Positions 8,660 through 18,200 of a DNA stretch of 64,000 nt are shown here, in pieces. Made by a program: the position numbers and the translations under genes. The notes under the pieces are model-generated. The model did no database searches. It was not told the origin of the DNA and was given only the letters and a program-made list of their open reading frames with translations. Origin of the DNA: Pleomorphovibrio marinus. Lineage in GTDB: Bacteria > Bacteroidota > Bacteroidia > Cytophagales > Cyclobacteriaceae. The stretch's first letter is position 1. The number at the start of each line of letters is the position of its first letter. Where the stretch lies: the NCBI RefSeq assembly GCF_003347495.1, contig NZ_QCXY01000001.1, positions 1 through 64,000 on the forward strand. Direction: 5' to 3'.

Positions 8660-9238
8660 CTAGGCTCTTAACAAAAATTCCCTCAACTTCCTTACGGCCT
8701 TTCCTCGGTGGCTGATGCTGTTTTTCTCTTCCAAGCTTAGCTCGGCAAAGGAACGATCGTAACCCTCCGGGACAAAAACAGGATCATATCCAAAACCACC
8801 CGACCCAGTTCTGGAGGTGGCGATCTTGCCAATTACTTCCCCCTCAAAGCTAAACTCCTCCCCTCCTGCAATCAGGGCAATCACCGTCTTGAACCTTGCT
8901 AACCGGTTGCCCTTACCCTGCATTTTCGAGAGCAGCAAATCCACATTACGTTCATCACTTCTCGGCTCACCGGCGAATCTCCCCGAATACACTCCAGGGG
9001 CTCCCTGTAGGGCATCCACTTCCAGGCCGGTATCATCTGCAAAACAGTCTATCCCATAGTTTGTATGTACATACCTGGCCTTCTGAAATGCATTTTCCAG
9101 CAGGCTTTCCCCAGTCTCTTCCAATTCCTCCCTGCAGCCCAACTCCTCAAGGGACAGGATCTCCAGCTTTCCCTCTAGGGCTTTTCTTATTTCTTCCAAT
9201 TTTTTGGGGTTGTTGCTAGCAAAACAGATTTTTCTCAT
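8660..9238 (-). CDS. rdgB: RdgB/HAM1 XTP/dITP pyrophosphatase
   Basis: This 192-residue house-cleaning enzyme hydrolyses non-canonical purine triphosphates (dITP, XTP) to monophosphates and keeps them out of DNA. Visible signatures are SNNPKKLEEI (residues 7-16), FADDTGLEVDALQGAPGVYS with the catalytic Asp, GSGGFGYDPVFVP and the terminal SHRGKA. The frame is open 44 codons further upstream, but the ATG at 9238 puts MRKICFASNN at the family's normal N-terminus and avoids running toward the divergent gene at 9304. Likely cotranscribed with udk. Confidence 0.95.
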   Translation of the reverse strand: MRKICFASNNPKKLEEIRKALEGKLEILSLEELGCREELEETGESLLENAFQKARYVHTNYGIDCFADDTGLEVDALQGAPGVYSGRFAGEPRSDERNVDLLLSKMQGKGNRLARFKTVIALIAGGEEFSFEGEVIGKIATSRTGSGGFGYDPVFVPEGYDRSFAELSLEEKNSISHRGKAVRKLREFLLRA

Positions 9239-9303
9239 GCCCGAAATTATTAAATTTTCGTGAACCCCTCCCACCTGGGGCATATTTTCCTTAATTTCCC
9301 CAG

Positions 9304-9867
9304 ATGAAAAAAGTGACAGTATATTGTGGGTCGAGTAAAGGCAACAACCCTGTGTATGTGGAGGCGGCAAAATTACTGGCCAGAGAATTAATTAAAAGAA
9401 ACCTATCCCTCGTGTATGGTGCGGGAAACATTGGGCTAATGGGAGTAATTGCAGATGAAATGCTGGCTGCGGATATGTCCGTATATGGAATTATCCCCCA
9501 AAAACTGGTAAATATAGAGGTGGCGCATAATGGGTGTACCGAACTTACGGTGGTGGAAACCATGAGGGACCGAAAGTGGCTGATGGCGGAAAGGGGAGAT
9601 GGGTTTATAGCCATGCCAGGTGGAATAGGTACCCTAGAGGAACTTTTTGAAATCATGACGCTCAATCAACTGGCCTATATCCACAAGCCCCTCGCCCTAT
9701 TTAACGTGAATGGCTACTATGACAAACTGTTGGAGTTTCTAAGGCAAGCCTGCGATGAAGGCTTTTTAAAAAATGTTCAATTGGACTCCCTTATCGTTTC
9801 AGACCAACCAGAGGAACTGATGGATAGGATGGTCTCCTTTCAATCCAGCACTTTTCCAAAAGGATAG
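9304..9867 (+). CDS. LOG family protein (nucleoside 5'-monophosphate phosphoribohydrolase)
   Basis: This 187-residue Rossmann-fold enzyme belongs to the LONELY GUY family, which releases the base from cytokinin-type or ordinary nucleoside monophosphates. Both signatures are present: VYGAGNIGLMG (residues 38-48, one Gly-to-Ala change from the usual GGG) and the PGGIGTLEE active-site loop, preceded by MRDRKWLMAERGDGFIAM. In bacteria the physiological substrate is usually unclear. It is divergent from rdgB with a 65-bp gap and is followed one base after its stop by copy 2 of the dispersed element. Confidence 0.92.
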   Translation: MKKVTVYCGSSKGNNPVYVEAAKLLARELIKRNLSLVYGAGNIGLMGVIADEMLAADMSVYGIIPQKLVNIEVAHNGCTELTVVETMRDRKWLMAERGDGFIAMPGGIGTLEELFEIMTLNQLAYIHKPLALFNVNGYYDKLLEFLRQACDEGFLKNVQLDSLIVSDQPEELMDRMVSFQSSTFPKG

Positions 9868-9868
9868 C

Positions 9869-10053
9869 TGAAATCGAGCCTGTCTACAGACAGGCATGAC
9901 GAGCAGGTCACACGGGGGGATGATTAAGATTGCGAGATTCCCCCGAAGCGAGTCCCCAGAAACAAGTTCGGGGCAGGCAGGGGCAGGCTACCTGCCTGAC
10001 GGTTTAACTGCAGAATGCATGGCAGTCAGGTGTGACCGCTGAAAAGAAATTAT
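9869..10053 (+). repeat. Dispersed post-stop hairpin element, copy 2 (longest)
   Basis: In sense orientation it starts TGAAATCGAGC one base after the LOG-family stop. It then shows the perfect dyad CCTGTCTACAGACAGG, GCATGACGAGCAGGTCAC, GATGATTAAGATTGCGAGATTCC, a CCCCGAAGCG block with GGGGCAGG, and ends near GAAAAGAAATTATA. It carries about 45 extra bases (near 9985-10030, containing GGCTACCTGCCTGACGG and a second GGCAGTCAGGTG) compared with other copies. It fills the convergent gap between the LOG gene and msrC. Confidence 0.85.
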
Positions 10054-10066
10054 AAACAGATAAAAG

Positions 10067-10552
10067 TTAAAGCTTAGCCAAGAGTTCTACCGACAGTTTT
10101 TCAAGGAAAATTTGGTCTATCTCATCGAATTGCGCGAGTCTTTCCGAATCGATGTCCAGCACCATAATGACCTCCCCATCCCTGACCACAGGTACTACAA
10201 TCTCCGATTTGGAAGCGGAGTTACACGCGATATGGCCGGGAAAGGTCTCCACATCCGGCACCAACTGGGTTTGCTGGGTTTTCCAAGATATACCACACAC
10301 CCCTTCCCCAAACTTAATCCGTGTACAGGCCAAAGGCCCCTGAAATGGACCCAGCACTAAGGTGTCTCCTTTTACTAGGTAAAAACCCACCCAAAAGAAT
10401 CCGAAAGCCTCTTTTAGGGCTGCTGCTAAATTGGCAAGGTTAGCAATAAGGTCGGCTTCTCCCTCCACCAGGGCTTTCAATTGTGGCAGCAAAGCTTCGT
10501 ACTTTTCCTGCTTATTTGTTGCATTTTTTAAATCCAAAGGCTTTTCCATCAT
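10067..10552 (-). CDS. msrC: Free methionine-(R)-sulfoxide reductase (GAF domain)
   Basis: This 161-residue single GAF-domain protein reduces free methionine-R-sulfoxide. All three cysteines that mark the YebR/fRMsr subfamily are present: C76 in LACTRI, C86 in GVCG and C110 in HIACNSASKSE, along with FWVGFYL and a C-terminal VLDIDS. The start ATG (10552) overlaps the ribD stop codon as ATGA, so translation is probably coupled. It is the last gene of the DUF4382-ribD-msrC unit. It is cytoplasmic and likely thioredoxin-dependent, as known for the family. Confidence 0.93.
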   Translation of the reverse strand: MMEKPLDLKNATNKQEKYEALLPQLKALVEGEADLIANLANLAAALKEAFGFFWVGFYLVKGDTLVLGPFQGPLACTRIKFGEGVCGISWKTQQTQLVPDVETFPGHIACNSASKSEIVVPVVRDGEVIMVLDIDSERLAQFDEIDQIFLEKLSVELLAKL

Positions 10553-11637
10553 CCATGTAATTTACTAAACTGAAGCAATCCCCCCTGTTCCTGGGAGTTA
10601 AAATAAATTTTCAACAAATCACCGGATATCTCCATAATCTTTTGGGGTTCCAAGTCCAACTTGGGTGAGGGTATGCCTTCGCCAAACCTGACAGGCCCTA
10701 CAAATACCCTTGCCTCATCCCAAATTCCCAATCGAATAAAATGCTGCAACAACACCGATCCCCCTTCAATGATTATACTCTGTACCTTTCTATCATACAG
10801 GTCATCGAGGATATCCTCTACACTGAATCCCTCTTCCAATTTGACATACGAAAGGTTTTTCACCTCTGAGGATTTCAACAGGTTATAACATATTGTTGGT
10901 TGACTGCCATCAAAAAGGGAATAGTTTGTGTCCAAGGTAAGCTGCTTGTCTATCAAAACCCTAATAGGATCCTTGCCCACCCAATCCCTTACATTTAACC
11001 TTGGGTTATCATAATAGGCCGTTTTTGTACCTACCATAATAGCGGCCTCTTCTGCCCTCCACCTATGTACCATCTGCCGGCTAAGAGAATTGCTAATCCA
11101 TTTGCTGTCATAATTTTTTCTAGCCACGAAACCATCCTGGGTCTGGGCCCATTTCAGTATTACGTACGGTCTTTTCTTTTCCATCATGGTAAAGAACCGC
11201 CTGTTTTGCCACCGGAGCTCGTCCTCCAGCACACCTGTAGTTACCTCTATCCCCGCCTCCCTTACTATTTTTACGCCTTTACCGCCTACCAAGGGGTTAC
11301 TGTCTATGGCGCCGATGACCACTCGCTTTACTTTCCTATCTACCAATAAGTCCGCGCAGGGAGGAGTCTTTCCATGGTGGGCACAGGGTTCCAAGGTCAC
11401 ATACACAGTACTTTCCTTCAATAATGCCTTATCTTTTACACTGTTTATCGCATTGGGCTCAGCATGCAACTGACCATATTCTTTATGATAGCCCTCACCT
11501 ATGATTTTACCCTCATGTACCACCACGCAGCCTACCATAGGATTAGGACTTACACTCCCCATACCTTGGAAGGCCAATTCCATGGCCCTTTTCATAAAGT
11601 CAGCATCCCTTTTTTGAAGAGTAATCGAATCAGTCAT
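10549..11637 (-). CDS. ribD: Bifunctional riboflavin biosynthesis deaminase/reductase RibD
   Basis: This 362-residue enzyme performs the second (deaminase) and third (reductase) steps of riboflavin synthesis. The N-terminal deaminase zinc site is H58, E60 (LHAEPNA), C85 and C94 (PCAHHGKTPPCADL). The C-terminal reductase domain begins near 145 (RPYVILKWAQTQDGFVA) and includes SIIIEGGSVLLQHFI. The ATG at 11637 is preferred over the GTG at 11649. Even so it overlaps the end of the upstream DUF4382 gene by 8 bp, and its own stop overlaps the msrC start. No other rib genes are in the window. Confidence 0.96.
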   Translation of the reverse strand: MTDSITLQKRDADFMKRAMELAFQGMGSVSPNPMVGCVVVHEGKIIGEGYHKEYGQLHAEPNAINSVKDKALLKESTVYVTLEPCAHHGKTPPCADLLVDRKVKRVVIGAIDSNPLVGGKGVKIVREAGIEVTTGVLEDELRWQNRRFFTMMEKKRPYVILKWAQTQDGFVARKNYDSKWISNSLSRQMVHRWRAEEAAIMVGTKTAYYDNPRLNVRDWVGKDPIRVLIDKQLTLDTNYSLFDGSQPTICYNLLKSSEVKNLSYVKLEEGFSVEDILDDLYDRKVQSIIIEGGSVLLQHFIRLGIWDEARVFVGPVRFGEGIPSPKLDLEPQKIMEISGDLLKIYFNSQEQGGLLQFSKLHG

Positions 11638-12433
11638 TTGTTCTTTCACGTATTGGGAGATTACCTAATTGCACCAGGGAGTCCAGTGTGGGGCTCACCT
11701 GAAATGCAGTATCCAAATAATTTATGTTAGGCTGGATAATTACTGTATAAGTAGCCGGGGGCAAGCCTCTTAGCCTAAACTCCCCCCTTTGGGGATGAGC
11801 CAAGGTGGTGATGGTGTCCCTTTCGCTGATGGCATATACCATAGGATAGGAATTGGCAGGCTGTACGGTACCCCTGATTTCTGTCACTTCACTAGCATCA
11901 AATGCCCTAATGGAGGGGGAAAGCTCCCAACCACCGGAGTCAGCTTGCCGAATGGATTTTACAACACTAAAATCCAGGTATAAATCAAAAGAAAACCCGG
12001 CTGGAACATTGAAATTAACGTCCAACGTCAGGCGGTTATTAAAATCAGTGGATGGCTGAAGATTTACCCGCTCCCCTTGGCTAATCAGGTAATTGTTGTC
12101 CCCCAGGACCAGCCTAACGCCAATGATTTGGCCGGATTGGATTTCCTTCCTACCCAGCAGCAACCTTTGATCAGCAATGAGTTCCGTCAGGGAAACGGTT
12201 TTGATAGAAGGAGTGTAGGGGATAAACAGCCAATCTGCATTTTCCTGACCCCTGGATCCTGTGGGCAATACCTCAACGCCCAATACCTCCACCCATACCT
12301 GCTCGAAAGAACCCGGCTCGTCAATAAGCAGCACATTAACCAGTGCTTTCTGTTGACTTTCCAAATCTTCGCAAGAACTGGTAAGCAACAAAAAGAGCAT
12401 CAACATAGAAAATGAATAAGATAAGCCTTTCAT
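11630..12433 (-). CDS. DUF4382 domain lipoprotein
   Basis: This 267-residue lipoprotein has the lipobox LLTSSC (Cys21) and then a DUF4382 domain (PF14321) over roughly residues 30-180: VNVLLIDEPGSFEQVWVEV, ADWLFIPYT, VSLTELIADQRLLLG and a strand-rich C-terminal half. A short carboxypeptidase-regulatory-like or transthyretin-like region may follow (RGEFRLRGLPPATYTVII). Function is unknown; the family is periplasmic or surface-exposed. It leads a three-gene unit in which it overlaps ribD by 8 bp, an odd partnership between an envelope lipoprotein and cytoplasmic enzymes. Confidence 0.85.
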   Translation of the reverse strand: MKGLSYSFSMLMLFLLLTSSCEDLESQQKALVNVLLIDEPGSFEQVWVEVLGVEVLPTGSRGQENADWLFIPYTPSIKTVSLTELIADQRLLLGRKEIQSGQIIGVRLVLGDNNYLISQGERVNLQPSTDFNNRLTLDVNFNVPAGFSFDLYLDFSVVKSIRQADSGGWELSPSIRAFDASEVTEIRGTVQPANSYPMVYAISERDTITTLAHPQRGEFRLRGLPPATYTVIIQPNINYLDTAFQVSPTLDSLVQLGNLPIRERTND

Positions 12434-12440
12434 ATGATTA

Positions 12441-12600
12441 TAATTTGTTTTTTAAAGGCCATATAGCCTGCCCCGAACATATTTCGGGGAACTCGATTCG
12501 GGAGCCTGTCCCGAATTTATTTCGGGAGAATCTCGCAGTCTATAATCATCCCAGTGTGTGACGTTCTCGTCATGCCTGCCTGTAGACAGGCTCGATTTCA
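12441..12600 (-). repeat. Dispersed post-stop hairpin element, copy 3
   Basis: In sense (minus) orientation it begins TGAAATCGAGCCTGTC 57 bases after the stop of the CBM9-like gene. It continues with GCATGACGAGAACGTCACAC (TGACG/CGTCA hairpin), TGGGATGATTATAGAC and TGCGAGATTCTCCC. It has an extra CCCGAA...TTCGGG hairpin as well as the CCCCGAA/TTCGGGG one, and ends next to the start region of the DUF4382 gene. It therefore lies between two same-strand genes. Confidence 0.85.
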
Positions 12601-12657
12601 TGAACAGATTTTACACATTACTCAAAAACCTAACGCAAAGGTAAAGGTTTGGTTGGT

Positions 12658-13770
12658 TTATTCCATCCAAATCCGGCTGTCCTCAGTGATATACCATCTT
12701 TTGTCTTCTTCCGTTTTTGAAGCTGCAGACACCTTAAACCGCGTCTCACTCACTTCAAAAAACATCTCTTGCAGCGTAGGAGTCAATCCCAACTCTGAAG
12801 CCTCATTAGCATATTTTTTATGTACTGCCCAGTACTTCTTTTGGGCAGAATAAATGGTTCTTAATTCATCTTTCACCTTCTCATCTGGCAAGTGCCTGGC
12901 TTCTAAACTGCTTTCTCCCACGGCCTTTTCAGAAAATTCCACAAAACCCCATCTCTCCGGTATATGCATATTGATCTCCCCAATAGGCGACCACACCCAA
13001 TTGTCCTCTGGGAAGGGCTTTCCGGTGTCGGGGTTGATTACTTTTTTATAGATTCCACTTTCCGTTTCCAGTTGCCACTGCACCCTGGAAAAGTTGATTC
13101 TCCACTGTTCCCCATCATGCGGGGGCCTGTAGGAAGGCCCTGACTGGGAAAGGGCTTTCCAAGGTATCGCCATTTCCACTGACCAATACTCATCTTCGTC
13201 GGAGGGGTCATTTAAGGTCCCGCTCAGGTACACCTCATACTCAAATCCATTGATGTTCCACCCGTTGATGGGCTTTCCACCGTTTCTATAAGGTTTGGTC
13301 AACATAAGGTCCCAGAGGGTGCCGAGCGCATTGATTTCCCACTCATAGTAATTATGCGTATCTCCGTCCATATCCAAAAAAACCTCTATGTCATTTTCAT
13401 GAAAAATCACCGACTCAGGCTCTTCATAGGTTGCCCAAAGGTGAGGTTCTTCCATTTTCACCCCAATGTAAAAATGGTCTTCATCCCAAAGCATCTTCAT
13501 TCTGGTAAGGTAGGTAGGAGCTGGGAAGGTCCCTCCCTGTATATCCACAAAGGGTTCGGACCATGGCGCATTCTCCCAAGATTCTTCATCGAGTTTACCG
13601 TCAATTTCGGGTTTTTGGTCCACTTTAAAAGCCACATAACTTCGTCTGATTTCTGGTGTATACTCAGGGGTCTGGGCCAAATTATCCCATGAAACTCCCA
13701 AAAAAATAGACGAAAAAATAAAATGGGTCAAACAAATCCTTAAAGCTTCAAACGTAAATAAGTTATTCAT
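12658..13770 (-). CDS. Secreted CBM9-like (family 9 carbohydrate-binding) protein
   Basis: This 370-residue exported protein has a hydrophobic N-terminal segment (about residues 10-30) and one large CBM9-like domain. The hallmark PEIDGKLDEESWENAPWS opens the domain, followed by MKMLWDEDHFYIGVKMEEPH, HENDIEVFLDMDGD, YYEWEINALGTLWDL and WSVEMAIPWKAL. The last 90 residues are a family-typical tail. The ATG at 13770 is used because the longer frame starts at a TTG. Members of this family bind or act near sugars, but no catalytic role can be read here. It may form a loose transcription unit with the downstream DUF4382 gene across repeat copy 3. Confidence 0.85.
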   Translation of the reverse strand: MNNLFTFEALRICLTHFIFSSIFLGVSWDNLAQTPEYTPEIRRSYVAFKVDQKPEIDGKLDEESWENAPWSEPFVDIQGGTFPAPTYLTRMKMLWDEDHFYIGVKMEEPHLWATYEEPESVIFHENDIEVFLDMDGDTHNYYEWEINALGTLWDLMLTKPYRNGGKPINGWNINGFEYEVYLSGTLNDPSDEDEYWSVEMAIPWKALSQSGPSYRPPHDGEQWRINFSRVQWQLETESGIYKKVINPDTGKPFPEDNWVWSPIGEINMHIPERWGFVEFSEKAVGESSLEARHLPDEKVKDELRTIYSAQKKYWAVHKKYANEASELGLTPTLQEMFFEVSETRFKVSAASKTEEDKRWYITEDSRIWME

Positions 13771-14042
13771 ACTAAACGATATCAATTTCAGTTAATAGAA
13801 AACCATAATATATGGTATCTCAAATATGACTGCTTTTTGGGAGATTTGTGATTTTTTCTTAGAAAAAGGCTTTATGAACTAAAAAGCCAAACACAAAAAA
13901 CATATATACCGTCTGTAGAATTTAAAAATAATTACCTGCCAAAATCATTAATTTTGAACCAATCAAACCTACCTGAAAAGAAAATAAAATTTTTTTGATT
14001 TTTAATAGGTAAAAAAAGGGATTTGACCGGAATACATAGATC

Positions 14043-15230
14043 ATGATAAATTTAGGAAAAAGTAAAGGTTGGCTGATCGGAGCTGGGTTGTTGGTTCTGC
14101 ACGGTTGCGGAGAAGGGCAAAAGCAGGAAAAGGCCTCTAAAAACACCCCGAAAGAGGTTCCCGTAATAGAGGTTGTGGCCAAGGACACTATTCTACACCG
14201 TCAGTTTGTGGCGGATATCAAAGCTGTACAGAATGTGGAGCTTAGGGCTAGGGTACAGGGGTTCCTAGAAGAAATCCATGTGGACGAAGGAAAATTTGTC
14301 CAAAAAGGACAATTGCTTTTTAAAACAAATGACGAGGAGTACAGGGCTGATCTTGCAAAGGCCATAGCCAACCTCCAAAGTGCCAATGCTGAGGCAAAGG
14401 TGATGGAATTTGAAATGGAAAGGTTGAAGGTGTTGGTAGACAAGAATGTCATATCCGAATCTGAACTTGAGCTTACTAAAGCAAAATATGAGGCCGTATT
14501 GGCGAAAATACAAGAGGCCAAATCGGCAGAAACCAATGCCAAAGTAAGGCTATCCTATGCGGAAATCAGGGCTCCTTTTAGTGGCATTATTGATCGTATT
14601 CCCCAACGTACGGGAAGTTTAATAGACCATGGCACCTTGTTAACCTCCATCTCCGATGTGAGTGCTGTTCATGTTTACTTCAATGTGTCAGAAAGGGAGT
14701 ATTTGGAATATATGCAAGCCAGCATGGAAGAAACCACCCAAAACGATGTCATCCAATTAATCTTGGCAAACGGGGTTCCTTATCCGTATGAAGGCATGAT
14801 CGAAACGATGGAGGGGGAATTTAATGCCAATACTGGATCCATTGCCTTTAGGGCAAAATTTCCCAATCCCAATAGCTTGCTTAAACATGGCGCTACAGGT
14901 AAGGTAATCCTTACCAATGCCATTAGAAACGCCATTATTATTCCCCAAAAGGCGGTTTTTGAAATTCAGGACAGAAGTTTTGTGTATATCGTAGACGAAA
15001 ACAATGAGGTCCGCATGAAAAGCATAGTACCGAAAGCTAGGTTCTCCCATTACTACATTGTAGAATCTGGCTTGTCTGAAGGAGAAAAAATTGTATATGA
15101 AGGATTTCAAAATCTCAGGGACGGAATGATAATTATTCCACAGTCCTTTGCACTTGACAGTGAAAAAATCGAGGAAATCAGTGAAGAGATTTCCATGATA
15201 AGTACCTCTACATCAGATTCACCTCAGTAG
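14043..15230 (+). CDS. RND efflux periplasmic adaptor, lipoprotein type (system 1)
   Basis: This 395-residue AcrA-like membrane fusion protein bridges pump and outer-membrane channel. The lipobox LVLHGC (Cys22) anchors it. Next come a barrel-sandwich half (VELRARVQGFLEEIHVDEGKF), a coiled-coil hairpin (near 95-165: LAKAIANLQSANAEAKVMEF), the returning lipoyl half (EIRAPFSGIIDRIPQRTGSL) and the beta-barrel and membrane-proximal domains. It is first of a three-gene operon, with only 8 bp to the pump gene. A TAATTTTG box at 13949-13956 may be its promoter. Substrate class cannot be read. Confidence 0.95.
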   Translation: MINLGKSKGWLIGAGLLVLHGCGEGQKQEKASKNTPKEVPVIEVVAKDTILHRQFVADIKAVQNVELRARVQGFLEEIHVDEGKFVQKGQLLFKTNDEEYRADLAKAIANLQSANAEAKVMEFEMERLKVLVDKNVISESELELTKAKYEAVLAKIQEAKSAETNAKVRLSYAEIRAPFSGIIDRIPQRTGSLIDHGTLLTSISDVSAVHVYFNVSEREYLEYMQASMEETTQNDVIQLILANGVPYPYEGMIETMEGEFNANTGSIAFRAKFPNPNSLLKHGATGKVILTNAIRNAIIIPQKAVFEIQDRSFVYIVDENNEVRMKSIVPKARFSHYYIVESGLSEGEKIVYEGFQNLRDGMIIIPQSFALDSEKIEEISEEISMISTSTSDSPQ

Positions 15231-15238
15231 TATAAGCC

Positions 15239-18200
15239 ATGTTCCGAATGTTTATCAAAAGACCAGTATTGTCGCTGGTCATCTCACTGTTTTTTGTCCT
15301 TTTAGGGGTTTTATCTTTTTTCACCCTCCCTGTAGAGCTTTTCCCCGACATTGCCCCCCCATCCGTGGCCGTAAGGGCCAAATACAGGGGTGCTAATGCG
15401 GAGGTTTGTGCCAAAACTGTGGCTACTCCGCTGGAAAAGGTGATCAATGGAGTTCCCGGAATGACCTATATGACATCTGTATCCAGCAACAGGGGGACGA
15501 CTGTGATCAAAATCTTTTTTGAGGCGGGCACTGACCCCGACTTGGCTGCGGTAGAAGTACAAAACCGAATATCCACTGTCGTCAACGAATTACCGGAAGA
15601 GGTGGTAAAGGCTGGGGTGACGGTTGAAAAGCAGGTGGAGGGCCTATTGATGTATCTCAATGTGGCCAGTGAGGATACCGAACTTGACGAAGCATTTATT
15701 TACAACTTCACTGATCTTAACGTACTTCAGGAGTTGAGAAGGGTAGATGGAGTTGGGTTGGCCGAGATTATGAGTACCAAGGATTACTCCATGCGTATAT
15801 GGCTTAGGCCCGATCGGATGACTGCTTATAGTGTATCCGCTGATGAGGTAGTGGATGCCATTCGTAACCAAAACGTGGAAGCTGCTCCTGGACAATTGGG
15901 GATAAGTTCAGGAAAGAATGCTCAAATGCTTCAATACGTGTTAAGGTATACTGGGAAGTTCTTTGAACCCAAGCAATACGAGAACCTCGTGATAAGGGCT
16001 AATAATGATGGCTCTATTTTAAGGCTAAAAGATGTAGCAGAGGTGGAGTTTGGATCCTTAAACTATGGGCGAATTTCGAAGACAGATGGTAGGCCGGCTG
16101 CTTCTATAATGATCATTCAGCGGCCAGGGTCTAATGCAAGAGAGGTAATTGCGAATGTAAAAGCACGCATTGCCGAAATTAAAGAGGATACCTTTCCAGC
16201 AGGTATGGACTACAAGATATCCTACGATACCTCCAGGTTTTTGGATGCCTCTGTCAAGGAGGTTCTCATCACCTTAATGGAAGCCTTCATTCTGGTGTTC
16301 ATCGTTGTTTTTATTTTCCTTCAGGATTTTAGGAGTACTTTAATACCTACACTGGCCGTACCGGTGGCGCTAATTGGTACTTTGTTCTTTATTCAAATGA
16401 TGGGTTTTTCCATCAACTTGCTAACCTTGTTTGCACTAGTGTTGGCCATTGGTATAGTAGTGGACAATGCCATCGTGGTAGTAGAGGCTGTACATGCCAA
16501 AATGGAAAAGGACGGACTTCAACCCATGGAAGCCACTTTTGCTGCGATGAAAGAAATCTCCGGTGCCATCATAGCCATTACTTTGGTGATGTCAGCGGTA
16601 TTCGTCCCTGTGGCATTTATGACCGGACCCGTGGGCATATTCTACCGGCAGTTTTCCATCACCCTGGCCATTGCAATTGCCATTTCTGGAATTAATGCCT
16701 TGACCCTTACACCTGCCTTGTGTGCCATTATGCTGAGGAATCATTATGGCCAACATCATAAGCGAAGTACTTCTTGGTTAAAGCGATTTTTTGACAAATT
16801 CAATGTTGTCTATGGGTTTTTCGAAAATAAATATGCGAAATACGTAAGGTATTTAGCCCCTAAAAGGGCTGTTACCACCCTAATCCTTTTGTTTTTCTTT
16901 ATTGCCACCTGGGGGATTAGCAAGGTGCTCCCTACAGGCTTCATCCCCACAGAGGACCAAAGTATGATATACGCCAATGTCACCACTCCTGTCGGCGCAA
17001 CTGTGGAAAGAACAGAAAAAGTACTGGACCAACTTCAAAGGAATATCGAGGATTTGGGAGCTGTGGAATCAGTATCTAGCCTGGCGGGCTATTCACTCTC
17101 CAACGGGCTATCCGGAGCCTCCTATGGGATGGCCATGATTAATCTCAAATCCTGGGACGAAAGGAAAGAGACTATTCAAGAAACCATGGAAGAGCTAAGG
17201 GAGCGGACAAAACTGATTTCAGATGCCAAGATTGAGTTTTTCCTCCCTCCAACCGTCTCTGGGTTCGGAAACAGCAGTGGCTTTCAGATGAAGTTATTGG
17301 ATCAAACAGGCACAGGGAATTTGGAACGCCTGGGAATAACCACTGAGGATTTTATTGCTGCCTTGCAAGAAGCTCCCGAAATCGGCGCAGCCTACACGGA
17401 TTATGATCCGAACTTCCCCCAATTCATGGTGCACATTGACCAAGATATGGCAGCAAAAAAGGGGGTTACTATCCAAAAGGCCATGAACACATTACAAATC
17501 CTCCTTGGAGGTATGTTCGTGACCGATTTTGTGCGATTTGAGCAAATGTATGATGTGATGGTGCAGGCCTCTCCGGAATACCGTTCCAAGCCGGAAGATG
17601 TATTGAACCTTCATGTCAAAAACAATATGGGTGAGATGGTGCCTATATCCACCTTTCTAAGCATGGAAAAAGCCTACGGCCCGGAACAACTCACCCGGCA
17701 TAATATGTACAACAGTGCAACGGTAAAGGGGGTGCCTGCTCCGGGGTTCAGTTCTGGGGAGGCTATAGCCGCCATAGAAAGGGTATCCAGGGAAAAATTA
17801 CCACAAGGGTATGGCTATGATTGGTATGGTATGTCCCGAGAGGAAGTGCATTCGGGCAGTCAAGCTATTGTCATCTTCCTGGTATGTCTGCTGTTTGTGT
17901 ACCTATTGCTGGCAGCCCAATATGAAAGCTTCCTATTGCCACTACCTGTGATTCTTTCCTTACCCACAGGGGTATTTGGGGCCTTTTTTGTGCTTTACTT
18001 GGTTGGGCTACAAAACAATATATATGCCCAGGTGGCATTGATCATGCTCATAGGCCTACTCGGAAAAAATGCCATTTTGATTGTAGAGTTCGCCATTCAG
18101 AAAAGGAAGGCAGGACAGTCCGTAGTGGAGGCAGCGGTGGAAGGTGCTGTGACTAGGCTTAGGCCCATTTTGATGACCTCTTTTGCCTTTATCGCAGGGT

